From the NCBI GenBank assembly GCA_023421735.1, contig JAEZSP010000007.1, positions 1 through 64,000 on the forward strand: a stretch of DNA of 64,000 nucleotides. The letters run 5' to 3'. Shown here piece after piece: positions 9,401 through 17,009 of the stretch (its first letter is position 1; every line of letters begins with the position of its first letter). Origin of the DNA: Bacillota bacterium. Its GTDB lineage: Bacteria; Bacillota_A; Clostridia; Christensenellales; Aristaeellaceae. The notes below the pieces were generated by a model. That model was not told the DNA's origin. It saw only the letters and a list, made by a program, of their open reading frames with translations, and ran no database searches. A program made the translations under genes and the position numbers.

Positions 9401-12091
9401 CTTATCGGCGGTGTCCTTGAGCCCCTGCAGTTCTTCCCGTGTGGAGGCCGTCAGCGCCTTGAAGGAGCCCGTCCACGCGCCGACGATCTCATTGGTTTCC
9501 TTCTGCCCGTCCGACCAGACGGCGAGCAGACCGTTCAGCCAGTCCTGTGCGGACTGTGCTCCTCTCTCAAAGTCGCCCTCGTTCATGCCGAAAAAGGACA
9601 GACCTTTGCTATTCCCATAGAAGGTTTCCGCGGCGGTTTCCTTCCACGACCTGGCGGTTTCCTCCATGCCCTTGAGCGCTTCACGGGCCTCTTTCGCGCC
9701 GGACACATAGTCCGCCAGCGCGACCGTGCCGACGACGACCGCCGCCGCGACGGCAAACCACACGGCAGGTGATTTCGCCAGTACCGACAGAAATCCCGAG
9801 AACCCGCCGCCCGCTTTGCCGACCGCAGTGGCGAACTTGCCGATGCCGCCCGTAATGGTGCCGAGCCCTTTGGTCAGCTTGCCGAGTGCCAGCGCCGCAG
9901 GACCGACGGACGCGGCGATGGCGGCGAACTGGATGATCTGCGCCCGCTGGCTTTCGTCGAGCGCCATGAACTTTTCCAGCAGCGACGATGCGCCGTCGAT
10001 CAGGCTCTGGATGGTTGGGTTCAGGTCGTTGCCGAGCTGCCTGGCAAACAGCATGGCTGTGTTTTTGAGGTTCATGAGCTTGCTCTCCGTGGTGGCATAG
10101 CGCTTGCCCGCCTCATCCGCCAGCGCGGTGTTCTCCGCCCACGCGGTGGTCGCCGTCACTTGTGTGTTGGCGAAAAGCTCGGTGGCGTTGGTGGCGCGGA
10201 GCAGCGTGTCGCGCAGTCGGATTTCGCTGATGCCGATCTCCTCGAGCACCGCGATGGCCGACTCGCCCTCGTCGTCGAGCCTTGACAGACCCACGATAAA
10301 CGCCTGAAACGCGGCGGCAGGGTCGCTGTCCCACAGCGTCTTGAACTGCTGTGCCGTCATGCCGGACACCGCGCCAAAGTCCTCCAGCGCCTGGCCGCCG
10401 GTGGCCGACGCCACCTCCATCTTGACCAGCGCCTTGGAGAACGCGGAGCCGCCCATCTGCGCCTCGATGCCGACCGAGGACAGGGCAGCCGCGAAGCCGA
10501 GAATCTGCGCTTCCGACAGGCCCACCTGCTTGCCAGCGCCCGCCAGACGCATGGACATCTCCATGATGGCGGATTCGGTGGTCGCGTAGTTGTTGCCCAG
10601 ATCCACCAGCGTGGAACCGAGGTTCTGGAACAGCGACTGATCCATGCCCATGATGTTGGCGAACTTCGCCAGCGTGGATGCGGCCTCGCTCGCCACGATA
10701 TCGGTGGAGTTGCCCAGATCGATCATCGTGCGGGCAAACGCCATCAGGTGCTCGTTCTGGATGCCCAACTGACCCGCTACGGCCACGACCTCGGCGATAT
10801 CGTCAGCGGACGAAGCGACCTGCGTGGACATCTGCTCGATGTCATCAGAAAGCTGCTGGAACTCCGCATCCGTGGCATCCACGGTCTTGCGCACGCTGGC
10901 GAACGCGGACTCATAGCTGATGCTGGCCTGGATCGCCGCCGTGCCCAGCGCCAAGATAGGCGCAGTCACCGTGGTGGTGAGCACGCGCCCGACCTTGGTC
11001 ATGTTTTTGCTGACGGTCTCGCACTTCTGGCTGAATTCCTCCAGCGACTTGCCCGCCGCCGTCCAGTCGGACCTCGCGGTCTTCAGCTCCTTGTTGCAGG
11101 CGGCGATGTCGGCCTGCGTCTGTTTGACGGCGGCTCGGGCGTTGTTCAGCGCGGTTTCCGCGTCCTGTACGGCATCAGTGGCTTCGCGGATCTTGTCGTC
11201 GTCGCCCACGGACTGCGCCGCTGCCAGCTGCTCTTTTGCCGCTGTCAGTGCGCGCTCGTACTGCTCGACGGCCTGCCGCTGAAGCGCCAGCTTATCACCC
11301 AGCAGCGTCAGCTTCGCCGTCAGCCCTTCCGCCGATTTGTCAAAGTCCTTCACTCCGGCGGTGGCCAGCTTGAACCGGCTCTCGGCGTTTTTCATCTGCC
11401 TGCCGATGCTGGCGACCGCCTGCTCGCTCCGGACGATGGCGTCTCCGGCGGAATCCCACTGTGTCTGGGAAAGCGCCAGCGCGGAATTGCACTTGTCGAT
11501 CTCGCTGGCCGTCTCTCGCACGGCGGCCTTCGCGCCGTTGAGTCGCGTCTGCGCGGTGGAGAAGGCGTCAGCGGCGTTCTGGGTGGACTTCGTGAGCGCG
11601 ACGTTCTGTCCCTGCAACTTGCGGACTTCGGCGCTCTGCTCGCGGTACTCCGTTTTCACGGCGTCCAGATTGGCCTTCGCCGCGATGGTGGCGGAATCGG
11701 TCTCGCCCAGCGTGGTCTTGTACTGCTTGTACGTGGTGGCGGCGTTGGCCACTTCCTGCTTCAGCTGCGCTTGGCGGGTCTTCGCGTCCGTCAGGCGCTG
11801 GTTGTAGTCGTTCTGCCGGTCATAGCACTCCTGCAGCTTCCCGCTCGCCTGCGAGAGCACTTTCTCATACTGGCTGACCGCGTCCTTTTGCAGGGAGAGC
11901 TTGCGCTCCAGCGTCGTGAGCTTTGAGGCCAGCCCGGCGGTGGTGGACTCGAACTTCTCCACCCCTGAGCTGGCCAGCCTGAACGCCGACTCCGCTTCCT
12001 GGATCTGCTTCTGGATGGACTTGATGTTGCGCGTGAAGTTGTCGCTGTTCAGGGATAGCGATACCACAAGGTCGCGGAGCGTTTCGCTCAA
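6482..12091 (-). CDS. Phage tail tape measure protein (TP901 type)
   Basis: The start is TTG at 12091 with AGGTGAG upstream. The 1869-residue protein sets tail length. Residues 1-350 are long alpha-helical coiled coil in two related copies (NAESRFKLATAGV echoes AESAFRLASSGV near the N-terminus). Residues about 370-700 are the TP901 core (SYESAFASVRKTVDATDAEF). A hydrophobic helix near 780 (VWFAVAAAVVVGTVALADYV) may cross the membrane during DNA entry. Residues about 1237-1404 hold some seven units of about 30 residues built on LTPxxITAxVxxYxE. It follows the G/GT chaperone genes, as is standard. Confidence 0.93.
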   Translation of the reverse strand: MSETLRDLVVSLSLNSDNFTRNIKSIQKQIQEAESAFRLASSGVEKFESTTAGLASKLTTLERKLSLQKDAVSQYEKVLSQASGKLQECYDRQNDYNQRLTDAKTRQAQLKQEVANAATTYKQYKTTLGETDSATIAAKANLDAVKTEYREQSAEVRKLQGQNVALTKSTQNAADAFSTAQTRLNGAKAAVRETASEIDKCNSALALSQTQWDSAGDAIVRSEQAVASIGRQMKNAESRFKLATAGVKDFDKSAEGLTAKLTLLGDKLALQRQAVEQYERALTAAKEQLAAAQSVGDDDKIREATDAVQDAETALNNARAAVKQTQADIAACNKELKTARSDWTAAGKSLEEFSQKCETVSKNMTKVGRVLTTTVTAPILALGTAAIQASISYESAFASVRKTVDATDAEFQQLSDDIEQMSTQVASSADDIAEVVAVAGQLGIQNEHLMAFARTMIDLGNSTDIVASEAASTLAKFANIMGMDQSLFQNLGSTLVDLGNNYATTESAIMEMSMRLAGAGKQVGLSEAQILGFAAALSSVGIEAQMGGSAFSKALVKMEVASATGGQALEDFGAVSGMTAQQFKTLWDSDPAAAFQAFIVGLSRLDDEGESAIAVLEEIGISEIRLRDTLLRATNATELFANTQVTATTAWAENTALADEAGKRYATTESKLMNLKNTAMLFARQLGNDLNPTIQSLIDGASSLLEKFMALDESQRAQIIQFAAIAASVGPAALALGKLTKGLGTITGGIGKFATAVGKAGGGFSGFLSVLAKSPAVWFAVAAAVVVGTVALADYVSGAKEAREALKGMEETARSWKETAAETFYGNSKGLSFFGMNEGDFERGAQSAQDWLNGLLAVWSDGQKETNEIVGAWTGSFKALTASTREELQGLKDTADKAGYTSVSDQMAKDIATLDAMDTEIAKLLKKRQNGNLSEKDKIRLQELIDAREEIEIKYKLSPADADGFDTVIQKVEAEVARAQARGQSDAGIAVYENAVVGLAEGMAAVNAALDEQYDKEYAVVQLIADEDERRTAQQALDAKYNADRRAAALEYAQALSQVVMPVWEQPEIQEASTQVDDLLTKLREYSMAGESEKPALLTGLQELTANMDEGSLTEYLSLMTQIQSLMDSGLTETEIANLFPEIDFTAQMDQFAGIADYIGLIKEDLPGLYGMFNESLPEEALKIATDLDMTGAQARWDAFAADPGAITTEAIISGYTESEAATAQQPKVEAFITKYNEIAEGADVASLTPTGLIAYVATYAEATSGADVSALNPSNVTAMVAAYQELAAGADVSTLKPDEITAYITSYLEKEGVDTSKLTPDAITAFVLAYEEVTGGALTTSLTPDDVTAMVAKYLEAEGVDLSALTPGQIEAIVSSYAEATGCDKSQLLPSLTAYITEYREAEGVMVPKPQTKVVITGYDYLAYQGLRNNTDLELEVPIRLGELEQGELDQMLADGNVKFWKDGVEVPIEAVPDGTVTADTVATLDQDGTLHILITPEVTGTQEAIDAISPVVDEVDQLGTTSLGRAAGILPITTMDLIDSALRRIQSYQDTLDYSAWDKFWASLRGESTDKGVLDTSMKYDFSAETVAELSAYVSEMVAAIQQGEDVSEEDLTNLKNIVTFLNGLDVTDTGAHVREGVAQGMTEAGWDSDAETVASNLETALNQALQINSPSRRVKPVGSGTAEGIALGMTEYGFSSDASTVAQNLQTALAAVLTATTLRSAGMNAMNGLKAGIQAGTLGVVTAMRLAARAAVNAAKNELKITSPSRVFRDEVGAMTMKGFGEGVLRESRTQAKVIQNAARYLTGEAKAGSITTTSNDNRRTYNSQSTISFAGSNFYVGDKQDAYALAVEIASLTRRQQRGKGLRMA

Positions 12092-12153
12092 AGATTCTCA
12101 CCTGCCAATCTGTACATAAAATAGAAGGAAGCGCCTCTTCATGGCCGCTTCCC

Positions 12154-12734
12154 TCAGGGTTTGAGGCCTTGCCAGACCTCGTCGATATATCGCTGTTTCG
12201 GGGCTTTCTTCTCTTTCTCCCGGCTGGCGCTCCAAGCCCGGACGTGCAGAAAACCCAGCATGTCCATTTCATCGATTTCCTTCATCCGCCAGCCGTCTTC
12301 GAGAAGGGAGTTGTAGGTGGACAGGATGAAATCCGGCAGCGTCAGGCGGGGTTCGTCCTCTCCGTCGCCCTCGCCGACGGAAGTTCCGCCCCCGCCTTCG
12401 TAGGGAACTCGTCCAGAATCTCCGTGGTCTGCGTCTGGACGGCCATGAGCGCCAGCGCGATGTCGTGCATCAGCCGATCCACGGGATAGCCGTCCAGCAC
12501 ATCGTCCGGTGTGAACTGATTGCCGAAGAGCAGGCAGAACCAGTGGATCATCACGTCCATTGCGTCTGGGATGCTGATCTGCTGATCCTCCGGGACGGTC
12601 TCTCCCTTCACGGCGGCATTGGACAGCGCGACAATGCGGCTGTACATTTTCGCGGCGGGCTCCATCTCCCGCAGGGCACGACCGGGAATGTAGTCCACCG
12701 TGTACTTTTTCCCTTGCAAGGTGCAGGTGATCAT
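12154..12734 (-). CDS. Tail assembly chaperone GT (translational -1 frameshift product)
   Basis: The reading frame ending at 12154 carries a conserved-looking C-terminal domain (LPDFILSTYNSLLEDGWRMK) but has no start of its own, because its upstream part is only a shadow of the G gene. It lies in the -1 frame relative to G. A run of five G (GCGGGGGCGG, near 12388-12397) lies about 15 codons before the G stop and lets the GGG codon re-pair after slipping back one base. G-GT fusion by frameshifting is well established for this gene pair in siphophages. The exact slip point is inferred. Confidence 0.75.
12342..12734 (-). CDS. Tail assembly chaperone G
   Basis: ATG at 12734 has AGGAGGAAAAG upstream. 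The 130-residue product (MITCTLQGKKYTVDYIPGRA) resembles the phage chaperones that coat the tape measure protein before tube assembly. It lies between the tail tube and tape measure genes, although the tube gene is separated from it by a three-gene cassette. The last 20 residues (ARATERTNPA) are read only when ribosomes do not shift frame. Confidence 0.8.
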   Translation of the reverse strand: MITCTLQGKKYTVDYIPGRALREMEPAAKMYSRIVALSNAAVKGETVPEDQQISIPDAMDVMIHWFCLLFGNQFTPDDVLDGYPVDRLMHDIALALMAVQTQTTEILDEFPTKAGAELPSARATERTNPA

Positions 12735-12747
12735 GACTTTTCCTCCT

Positions 12748-12778
12748 AAAACAAAACCTCGCGGCGTTGACCGCGAGG
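12748..12778 (-). terminator. Intrinsic terminator closing the ADP-ribosylation cassette
   Basis: On the minus strand, a perfect 8-bp stem CCTCGCGG/CCGCGAGG with a 6-nt loop is followed by TTTTGTTTT. It lies 20 nt after the hydrolase stop codon and just before the chaperone gene's ribosome site. Read-through must occur for tail genes downstream unless they have another promoter. Confidence 0.8.
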
Positions 12779-12797
12779 CTCTGGTTGATTTTGGTTT

Positions 12798-14090
12798 CTA
12801 CTTGCGCCGTTCCGCGAAGACCGCGAGCTTGGCGCAGCAATCGTCCAGCAACTTCTTGTTCTGCAAACCATTCAGCCAGGTATCCGGGATGCCGGATACC
12901 CCGTAATGGATGCCTGCCAATCCTCCGACTACCGCTGCCACCGTATCCGTATCCTCGCCCAGATTCACAGCCTTCAGTACGCAATCCCGGTAATGATCGG
13001 TATTCAGGAGGCACCAGAGCGCGGCTTCCAGCGTGTCCACCACATACCCGCCGCTCTTGATCTCATCCTCCTGCAACGCCTTGAACGTGCCCACGTCACG
13101 CAGACGTTCCCAGCAGTCCAGCCCATCCTCATACCCCTCATGCGCGGAATACCAGCCAAGCGCCGTATCGATGCCGCGCTGAACTGCGTCAAAAACGGCG
13201 TCGCCCAGCAGCAACCGCACGGCGATATGAATATAGATGCCGCAAGCTACCCGCGAGATCGGATGCCTGTGCGTCAGGGAGGAGACCAGGTCAATGCTCC
13301 GCATGGCTTCATCGTGCGCGGCGAAATCACTGCCATACTGCGCCATCAGGATATAGGTGAGCGGCAGGATGCGCATCAGGGAGCCGTTCCCGTTGTCAGT
13401 GATCGCCGCGCCGCCGCATTCCCGCGCGGGTACATGTGCCGCGTAGCGCCTGAGCGCCTTGGCCACCGTCATGCCGATGTCGAAGCACTCGCCATGCGCG
13501 GAGAACGCGCCGGATTCGCACCAATCACAAAAGCGTTCCATGATATCGTCCGCGTCGATGCCTTCTCTTTCCGCTGCGCTGAACGCCAGACAGAGCGCCA
13601 TGCTGGTGTCATCCGACCACGTGCCCGGCTTCTGATTGTGCGCGCCGCCGCCGATCATATCCGCGACTGGTTTCCGGCGAAGCGCTTCACGGCTCATGAA
13701 CTCGGCGGGAACGCCGACCGCGTCGGCCACGGCCAGGCCGAGAATGCCTGATGCGATGGTGTCCGACCTCGTGGCTGTCAGATACAAATAGCGCGTCAGC
13801 AGGGCTGCAAGCGTACCATCATAGGTTTTCTGCTCGATAAAACCGCTAAACGAACGCTCAATACAGACGATTGCGGTAGAATAGCTGTGTAGATCTGACA
13901 TCGCCATTTCAGAAGGTCGCATGGACTCCAGTGTTTTCAATTTTCCTCTGAACTCGCCGTCCCAAATTCCGCCGTTATAAACAAAATCAATAAATGCATG
14001 AACAGCTTTAGGGAACACGCTCCATTCAATGCGCCCCGGCACATTGTTTTCATGGATGAAGTGTAGTAGTTCTGCGGCAATCTCTCTCAT
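12798..14090 (-). CDS. ADP-ribosylglycohydrolase (DraG/ARH type) with N-terminal DUF6508-like domain
   Basis: A 430-residue protein. Residues about 105-430 have the DraG/ARH fold: metal-binding SDDT at 159-162, the GNGSLMRILPL segment, and LGEDTDTVAA near 377-384, whose aspartates bind the second metal. Such enzymes remove ADP-ribose from arginine. The first 90 residues (opening MREIAAELLHFIHENNVP) look like the small DUF6508 domain, an uncommon fusion. It starts 13 nt after the ADP-ribosyltransferase gene, so the pair is co-transcribed. The likely job is to reverse or neutralise that transferase. The sequence supports the catalytic residues; the partnership is inferred. Confidence 0.88.
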   Translation of the reverse strand: MREIAAELLHFIHENNVPGRIEWSVFPKAVHAFIDFVYNGGIWDGEFRGKLKTLESMRPSEMAMSDLHSYSTAIVCIERSFSGFIEQKTYDGTLAALLTRYLYLTATRSDTIASGILGLAVADAVGVPAEFMSREALRRKPVADMIGGGAHNQKPGTWSDDTSMALCLAFSAAEREGIDADDIMERFCDWCESGAFSAHGECFDIGMTVAKALRRYAAHVPARECGGAAITDNGNGSLMRILPLTYILMAQYGSDFAAHDEAMRSIDLVSSLTHRHPISRVACGIYIHIAVRLLLGDAVFDAVQRGIDTALGWYSAHEGYEDGLDCWERLRDVGTFKALQEDEIKSGGYVVDTLEAALWCLLNTDHYRDCVLKAVNLGEDTDTVAAVVGGLAGIHYGVSGIPDTWLNGLQNKKLLDDCCAKLAVFAERRK

Positions 14091-14103
14091 AATACGATCC
14101 GCC

Positions 14104-14781
14104 TCATCGTTTCTTTTTTGTAGGAATAGCTTCCAGCACGATGGTCTTTAGCTGTCCGTTGGAGTCTGTGGTGATTTTGTGTACCTTCAGTCGAGTGCCT
14201 CGTTGAAATAGGAACTCAAACTCACCACGATTTGCAGATACGGGGTCAACATACATGCCATTTGTGCCTTTCGGCGTCTTGATAATCGTCGTTACGCCCT
14301 TATGTGTCCATGCAGCACCTTCATGCACGCCAGAGGACATAAAGCCTTTGAACTCGACCGTTTTGCCGATTCTTCCACGAAGAAAAGCGGGATTCGAAAG
14401 CTGATTGACTGTTCCTCCTAGCAGCGAGGCCATATCACGGATGGAATCACCACGGGTTGCAACAAAATCAAAAGATGCGGACATCTTGTCCATGCCTCTT
14501 GTTGCATAGTCGATCAATGATTGGACGTGGGGACTTGCAGCACGTTTCCCGAACAGCACGTCATTCATGGCGGCATAATAGCTCCCTGTATAACTAAAGA
14601 TGCCGTTTCGTTCCGCATCAGTCAGCATGTTCCAAGCAGCTTGACTAAAGCTCCCCAGTGCCAAGTGACGATCAATCGCCTCCTGCAGGTTTTGCGGGAT
14701 GTAGTAACCGTTCAGATTGGGATCGCGCCCGAAAAAGCCGCCACCGGACGCACGGTGGCTCGCTCCGCCACGTCCACCCAT
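14104..14781 (-). CDS. ADP-ribosyltransferase, R-S-E class
   Basis: A 225-residue protein with all three marks of the R-S-E class: Arg110 in FVATRGDS, the Ser-Thr-Ser-type strand FKGFMSSG (Ser149, Ser150) and the ExE turn at Glu187-x-Glu189 (RGEFEFLFQRGTRLKV). An ExE turn is usual for enzymes that modify arginine. The N-terminus is glycine-rich and no signal peptide is seen. The start has AGAGGTAAGCT upstream. It lies 3 nt after the DUF4417 gene and 13 nt before the glycohydrolase gene. It could modify a host target or act as a toxin held in check by the hydrolase. The target is unknown. Confidence 0.85.
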   Translation of the reverse strand: MGGRGGASHRASGGGFFGRDPNLNGYYIPQNLQEAIDRHLALGSFSQAAWNMLTDAERNGIFSYTGSYYAAMNDVLFGKRAASPHVQSLIDYATRGMDKMSASFDFVATRGDSIRDMASLLGGTVNQLSNPAFLRGRIGKTVEFKGFMSSGVHEGAAWTHKGVTTIIKTPKGTNGMYVDPVSANRGEFEFLFQRGTRLKVHKITTDSNGQLKTIVLEAIPTKKKR

Positions 14782-14784
14782 AGC

Positions 14785-15444
14785 TTACCTCTGTTTCCCG
14801 GACGAGTCAAGTGCCGAGCGCCGGGAATGGACGGCTTTATAGAAGGCGTCATACGGCTCGATATTGCCCTCGCACTCGTCGGGCACATCGCCGAAGAAGA
14901 GCACCTTCCGGGGTTTCAGGCGGGAGAGCATCTCGCTATAGCCGTCCATGAACAACTTTCGGGCGTCTTTGTTCTTCTGCGTCCCCACAGAGGAGACGGC
15001 AATCGTACCGCCGACCGGCTCTCCGTCAAAGCACCAGTCGTAGCTGTCGTGATCGCTCCAGCAGATGGATGGGTATACCGTGATGCCCAGGCTCTGCCAG
15101 TACGCGCCCAGCAGGTGCTTGCGCCAATGGTTGTAGATCTGCACAGCCTTCGGGTAATCGGTGAACATGGAAAAGTCTGCGGTCAGAATGGCCTGAAAGC
15201 CTTTTAGCAGGCCAGCGTATCGCGCCGGGTCGTTCCATGCGCGCTCGAACAGGTAATCGTCGATAAAGAAATGCACGCCGTGCGCGGAGCGGTTGGTATC
15301 GGTGCTTGCGCAGTTGAAGCCGATCCAGATCATCCGCTCCGGGGCGTTCTCCGGTTTCAGTACGGGGATATCATGCTTCCCGGTCGTTTCGCAGTCGGTC
15401 AGGCCAAGGTTATGCCCGTTCCGCCGCAGGGCTTCCAGTGACAA
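14785..15444 (-). CDS. DUF4417 protein
   Basis: The proposed start is TTG at 15444, seven bases after GGGAGGTGA; upstream in-frame sequence runs into a hairpin. The 219-residue product matches DUF4417 features: a RMIWIGFNCA strand, HFFIDDYLFERAWNDP, and VGTQKNKDARKLFMDGYSEM followed by KPRKVLFFGD. DUF4417 proteins recur in phages and mobile elements of Bacillota, and their biochemical role is not known to me. It is the first gene of the three-gene cassette with the ADP-ribosyltransferase and hydrolase. Confidence 0.8.
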   Translation of the reverse strand: MSLEALRRNGHNLGLTDCETTGKHDIPVLKPENAPERMIWIGFNCASTDTNRSAHGVHFFIDDYLFERAWNDPARYAGLLKGFQAILTADFSMFTDYPKAVQIYNHWRKHLLGAYWQSLGITVYPSICWSDHDSYDWCFDGEPVGGTIAVSSVGTQKNKDARKLFMDGYSEMLSRLKPRKVLFFGDVPDECEGNIEPYDAFYKAVHSRRSALDSSGKQR

Positions 15445-15461
15445 GCGCGTCACCTCCCGTG

Positions 15462-15507
15462 AACGCAAACAGGCACATCCCCACAAAGGAGTGTGCCTGT
15501 TTGCGCT
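15462..15507 (-). terminator. Long inverted repeat between tail tube gene and cassette
   Basis: Arms of about 16 bp (CGCAAACAGGCACA with TGTGCCTGTTTGCG, then TCC/GGA after a one-base bulge) around a short loop. There is no clear T-run on either strand, so it is either a weak terminator, an RNA-processing hairpin or a boundary of the inserted cassette. Confidence 0.55.
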
Positions 15508-15521
15508 GTTCTCTGTTATCG

Positions 15522-16133
15522 TCAGGGCGTGGTCGGGAAGGTCGGCTCGTATACCGACTGCAGGAAGGTGTCTCCCTTTGCGGCGGTGAAGCCGTTTTCA
15601 TCGACGTCCGCGACCGCCTGATACTGGCCGTCGTGGGTGCGCTTGATGGCCTTCCATTCGATCTCGCCCGTCTGCCGGGAGACCGTCTTGCCTTCCTTGG
15701 TGGCGTAGCTCTCCGTCACCGGCTTGGCGCGCACCTTGTAAAGCCAGACAAAGCGGAACTTGTGGTTCGACTTCTCCGACTTGAAGCCCACGGCAAAATA
15801 GCTGGGGGTGTCGGAAGCGTTGCGGATCAGCACGCCGTTCTCGTCGATGGTGTTGCCAAAAACCATCTCCTGAATGGTCAGCGGCACGTCCGCCATCTTG
15901 GTCTTGAAGGTGAGCTCGGGGTCGGGGTACAGCACCGAAAACTCGACATCATCTGCGTATTGGACGTCCGGGTCGGCGTTGTCCGGTGTGATGGACGCTT
16001 CAATCGCGCCTGCCACCAGTTGGAGCGCGCCATAGGTGTGGCCGCTTTCGGTATCCGCCGTCAGCGGTGCGATGACCAGGTTCTTAAGGCCCACCGTCGA
16101 GGAAACGGCGGGAGAAGCCGTAGGAGTAGGCAT
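15522..16133 (-). CDS. Major tail tube protein (phi13 family)
   Basis: A 203-residue protein with GGAGGTACGAAC before its ATG. It has the phi13-type major tail protein layout: a start near VGLKNLVIAPLT, a two-layer beta-sandwich, and the segments LTIQEMVFGNTID and FRFVWLYKVRAKP. It polymerises into the tail tube. It follows the HK97-gp10-like gene by 17 nt in the usual order. The next gene in such phages would be chaperone G, but the DUF4417 cassette intervenes. Confidence 0.88.
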   Translation of the reverse strand: MPTPTASPAVSSTVGLKNLVIAPLTADTESGHTYGALQLVAGAIEASITPDNADPDVQYADDVEFSVLYPDPELTFKTKMADVPLTIQEMVFGNTIDENGVLIRNASDTPSYFAVGFKSEKSNHKFRFVWLYKVRAKPVTESYATKEGKTVSRQTGEIEWKAIKRTHDGQYQAVADVDENGFTAAKGDTFLQSVYEPTFPTTP

Positions 16134-16150
16134 GTTCGTACCTCCAAATG

Positions 16151-16558
16151 TTATTTGAGAAGCTCATCATGTAGAATCTGCTTCATGATGGCATAGGCCT
16201 CGTCCACACGCGTGTCGAAGGCCGGGCGGACAAAGGGATGCGCGGGCGCGGGGGCCGGGCCGCCGTGCCCCGCTTCCACAGGGTTCGCGTAGTACGCGCC
16301 CTTTTCCGCGTGATGCACGCCGATGGTGATGGCCTTGCCGCCCATGCGGCGCTTTTTCACCTTGCCCGTGTGGATGCTGCCGTGCAGCGCGCCGGTGATG
16401 ATCTTGGGATCGCTGGCGGCGTTTGCTAGCATTTGCTGTTCAATGGGCGCGGCCCCCGCTTCCAGCGCGCGGTTGACGCCCGCGCCAAACTCGAGGTTCG
16501 CCGCCATGTTGGTCAGGTCATCGCGCAGATCGTCCGCGCCTTGAAGTTCCATCGGCAT
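16151..16558 (-). CDS. HK97 gp10-like neck/tail-joining protein
   Basis: ATG at 16558 follows GGAGGTGACCTG and overlaps the upstream stop by one base (TGATG). The 135-residue product opens MPMELQGADDLRDDLTNMA and ends in a helical segment after PAHPFVRPAFDTR, a hallmark of the gp10 family that links head completion to tail assembly. Tight overlap shows translational coupling to the preceding gene. Confidence 0.85.
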   Translation of the reverse strand: MPMELQGADDLRDDLTNMAANLEFGAGVNRALEAGAAPIEQQMLANAASDPKIITGALHGSIHTGKVKKRRMGGKAITIGVHHAEKGAYYANPVEAGHGGPAPAPAHPFVRPAFDTRVDEAYAIMKQILHDELLK

Positions 16559-16914
16559 CAGGTCACCTCCTCGCGAAGGCACCATGTCCATTGGATGGCG
16601 TACTGCTTTGTGGCGGTATCGTAGGCGGGCATGTTGTACCCGCGATCCGATTCCTCCACCATCCAGAAATCAGCGGCGTACATGGCCTGGCGGATTCTCC
16701 CCGCCATTTCCGTTGGATCGCTGTCGCTCCAGAGGTTCATGTAGACATAGGTGCGGTAGCTGGTCACCGTATCGTCGTGGAAGGAGTCCTCCGTCTTGGT
16801 GGTGGAGTACACCACATACTGCGTGGGCGGATTCTGGTTCTGAGTTGTAGCGCGCCATACACCCGAGAGAACGGGGATGCCCAGCGCTGACAGCGCTTGC
16901 TGTACTTGCCTCAT
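16558..16914 (-). CDS. Tail terminator / tail completion protein
   Basis: A 118-residue protein (opening MRQVQQALSALGIPVLSGVW) with the alternating strands and the RTYVYMNLWSDSDPTEMA segment seen in small tail-completion proteins that cap the tube at the neck. Its ATG overlaps the stop of a 32-codon frame (ATGA) and its stop overlaps the next start. Family assignment rests on size, order and pattern. Confidence 0.7.
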   Translation of the reverse strand: MRQVQQALSALGIPVLSGVWRATTQNQNPPTQYVVYSTTKTEDSFHDDTVTSYRTYVYMNLWSDSDPTEMAGRIRQAMYAADFWMVEESDRGYNMPAYDTATKQYAIQWTWCLREEVT

Positions 16915-17009
16915 CCGCTTTCACCGCCCCACGCCCTGCGCTTTGCTTGCGCGCGGGTTTCGGGTGGCGATTTTGCAAATCGCTCACCCTCAGGATTCGC
17001 TTTGCTCAT
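16911..17009 (-). CDS. 32-residue coupled small ORF in neck gene cluster
   Basis: The frame MSKANPEGERFAKSPPETRA continues to a total of 32 residues and is strongly basic. Its ATG overlaps the stop of the adaptor gene (ATGA), and its stop overlaps the ATG of the tail-completion gene (ATGA), so it fills the gap exactly and would couple the two. Such a double overlap is unlikely by chance. It could be a real small protein or only a ribosome-relay frame. Confidence 0.5.
   Translation of the reverse strand: MSKANPEGERFAKSPPETRAQAKRRAWGGESG

Noticed and set aside
10748..11926. Long plus-strand frame opposite the tape measure gene
   Set aside because: It is a shadow of the helical heptads of the tape measure protein on the other strand.
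12154..13014. A 286-residue protein as annotated from the upstream ATG
   Set aside because: Its first 200 residues are an out-of-frame shadow of the hydrolase and chaperone G genes; only its end is real, reached by frameshift.
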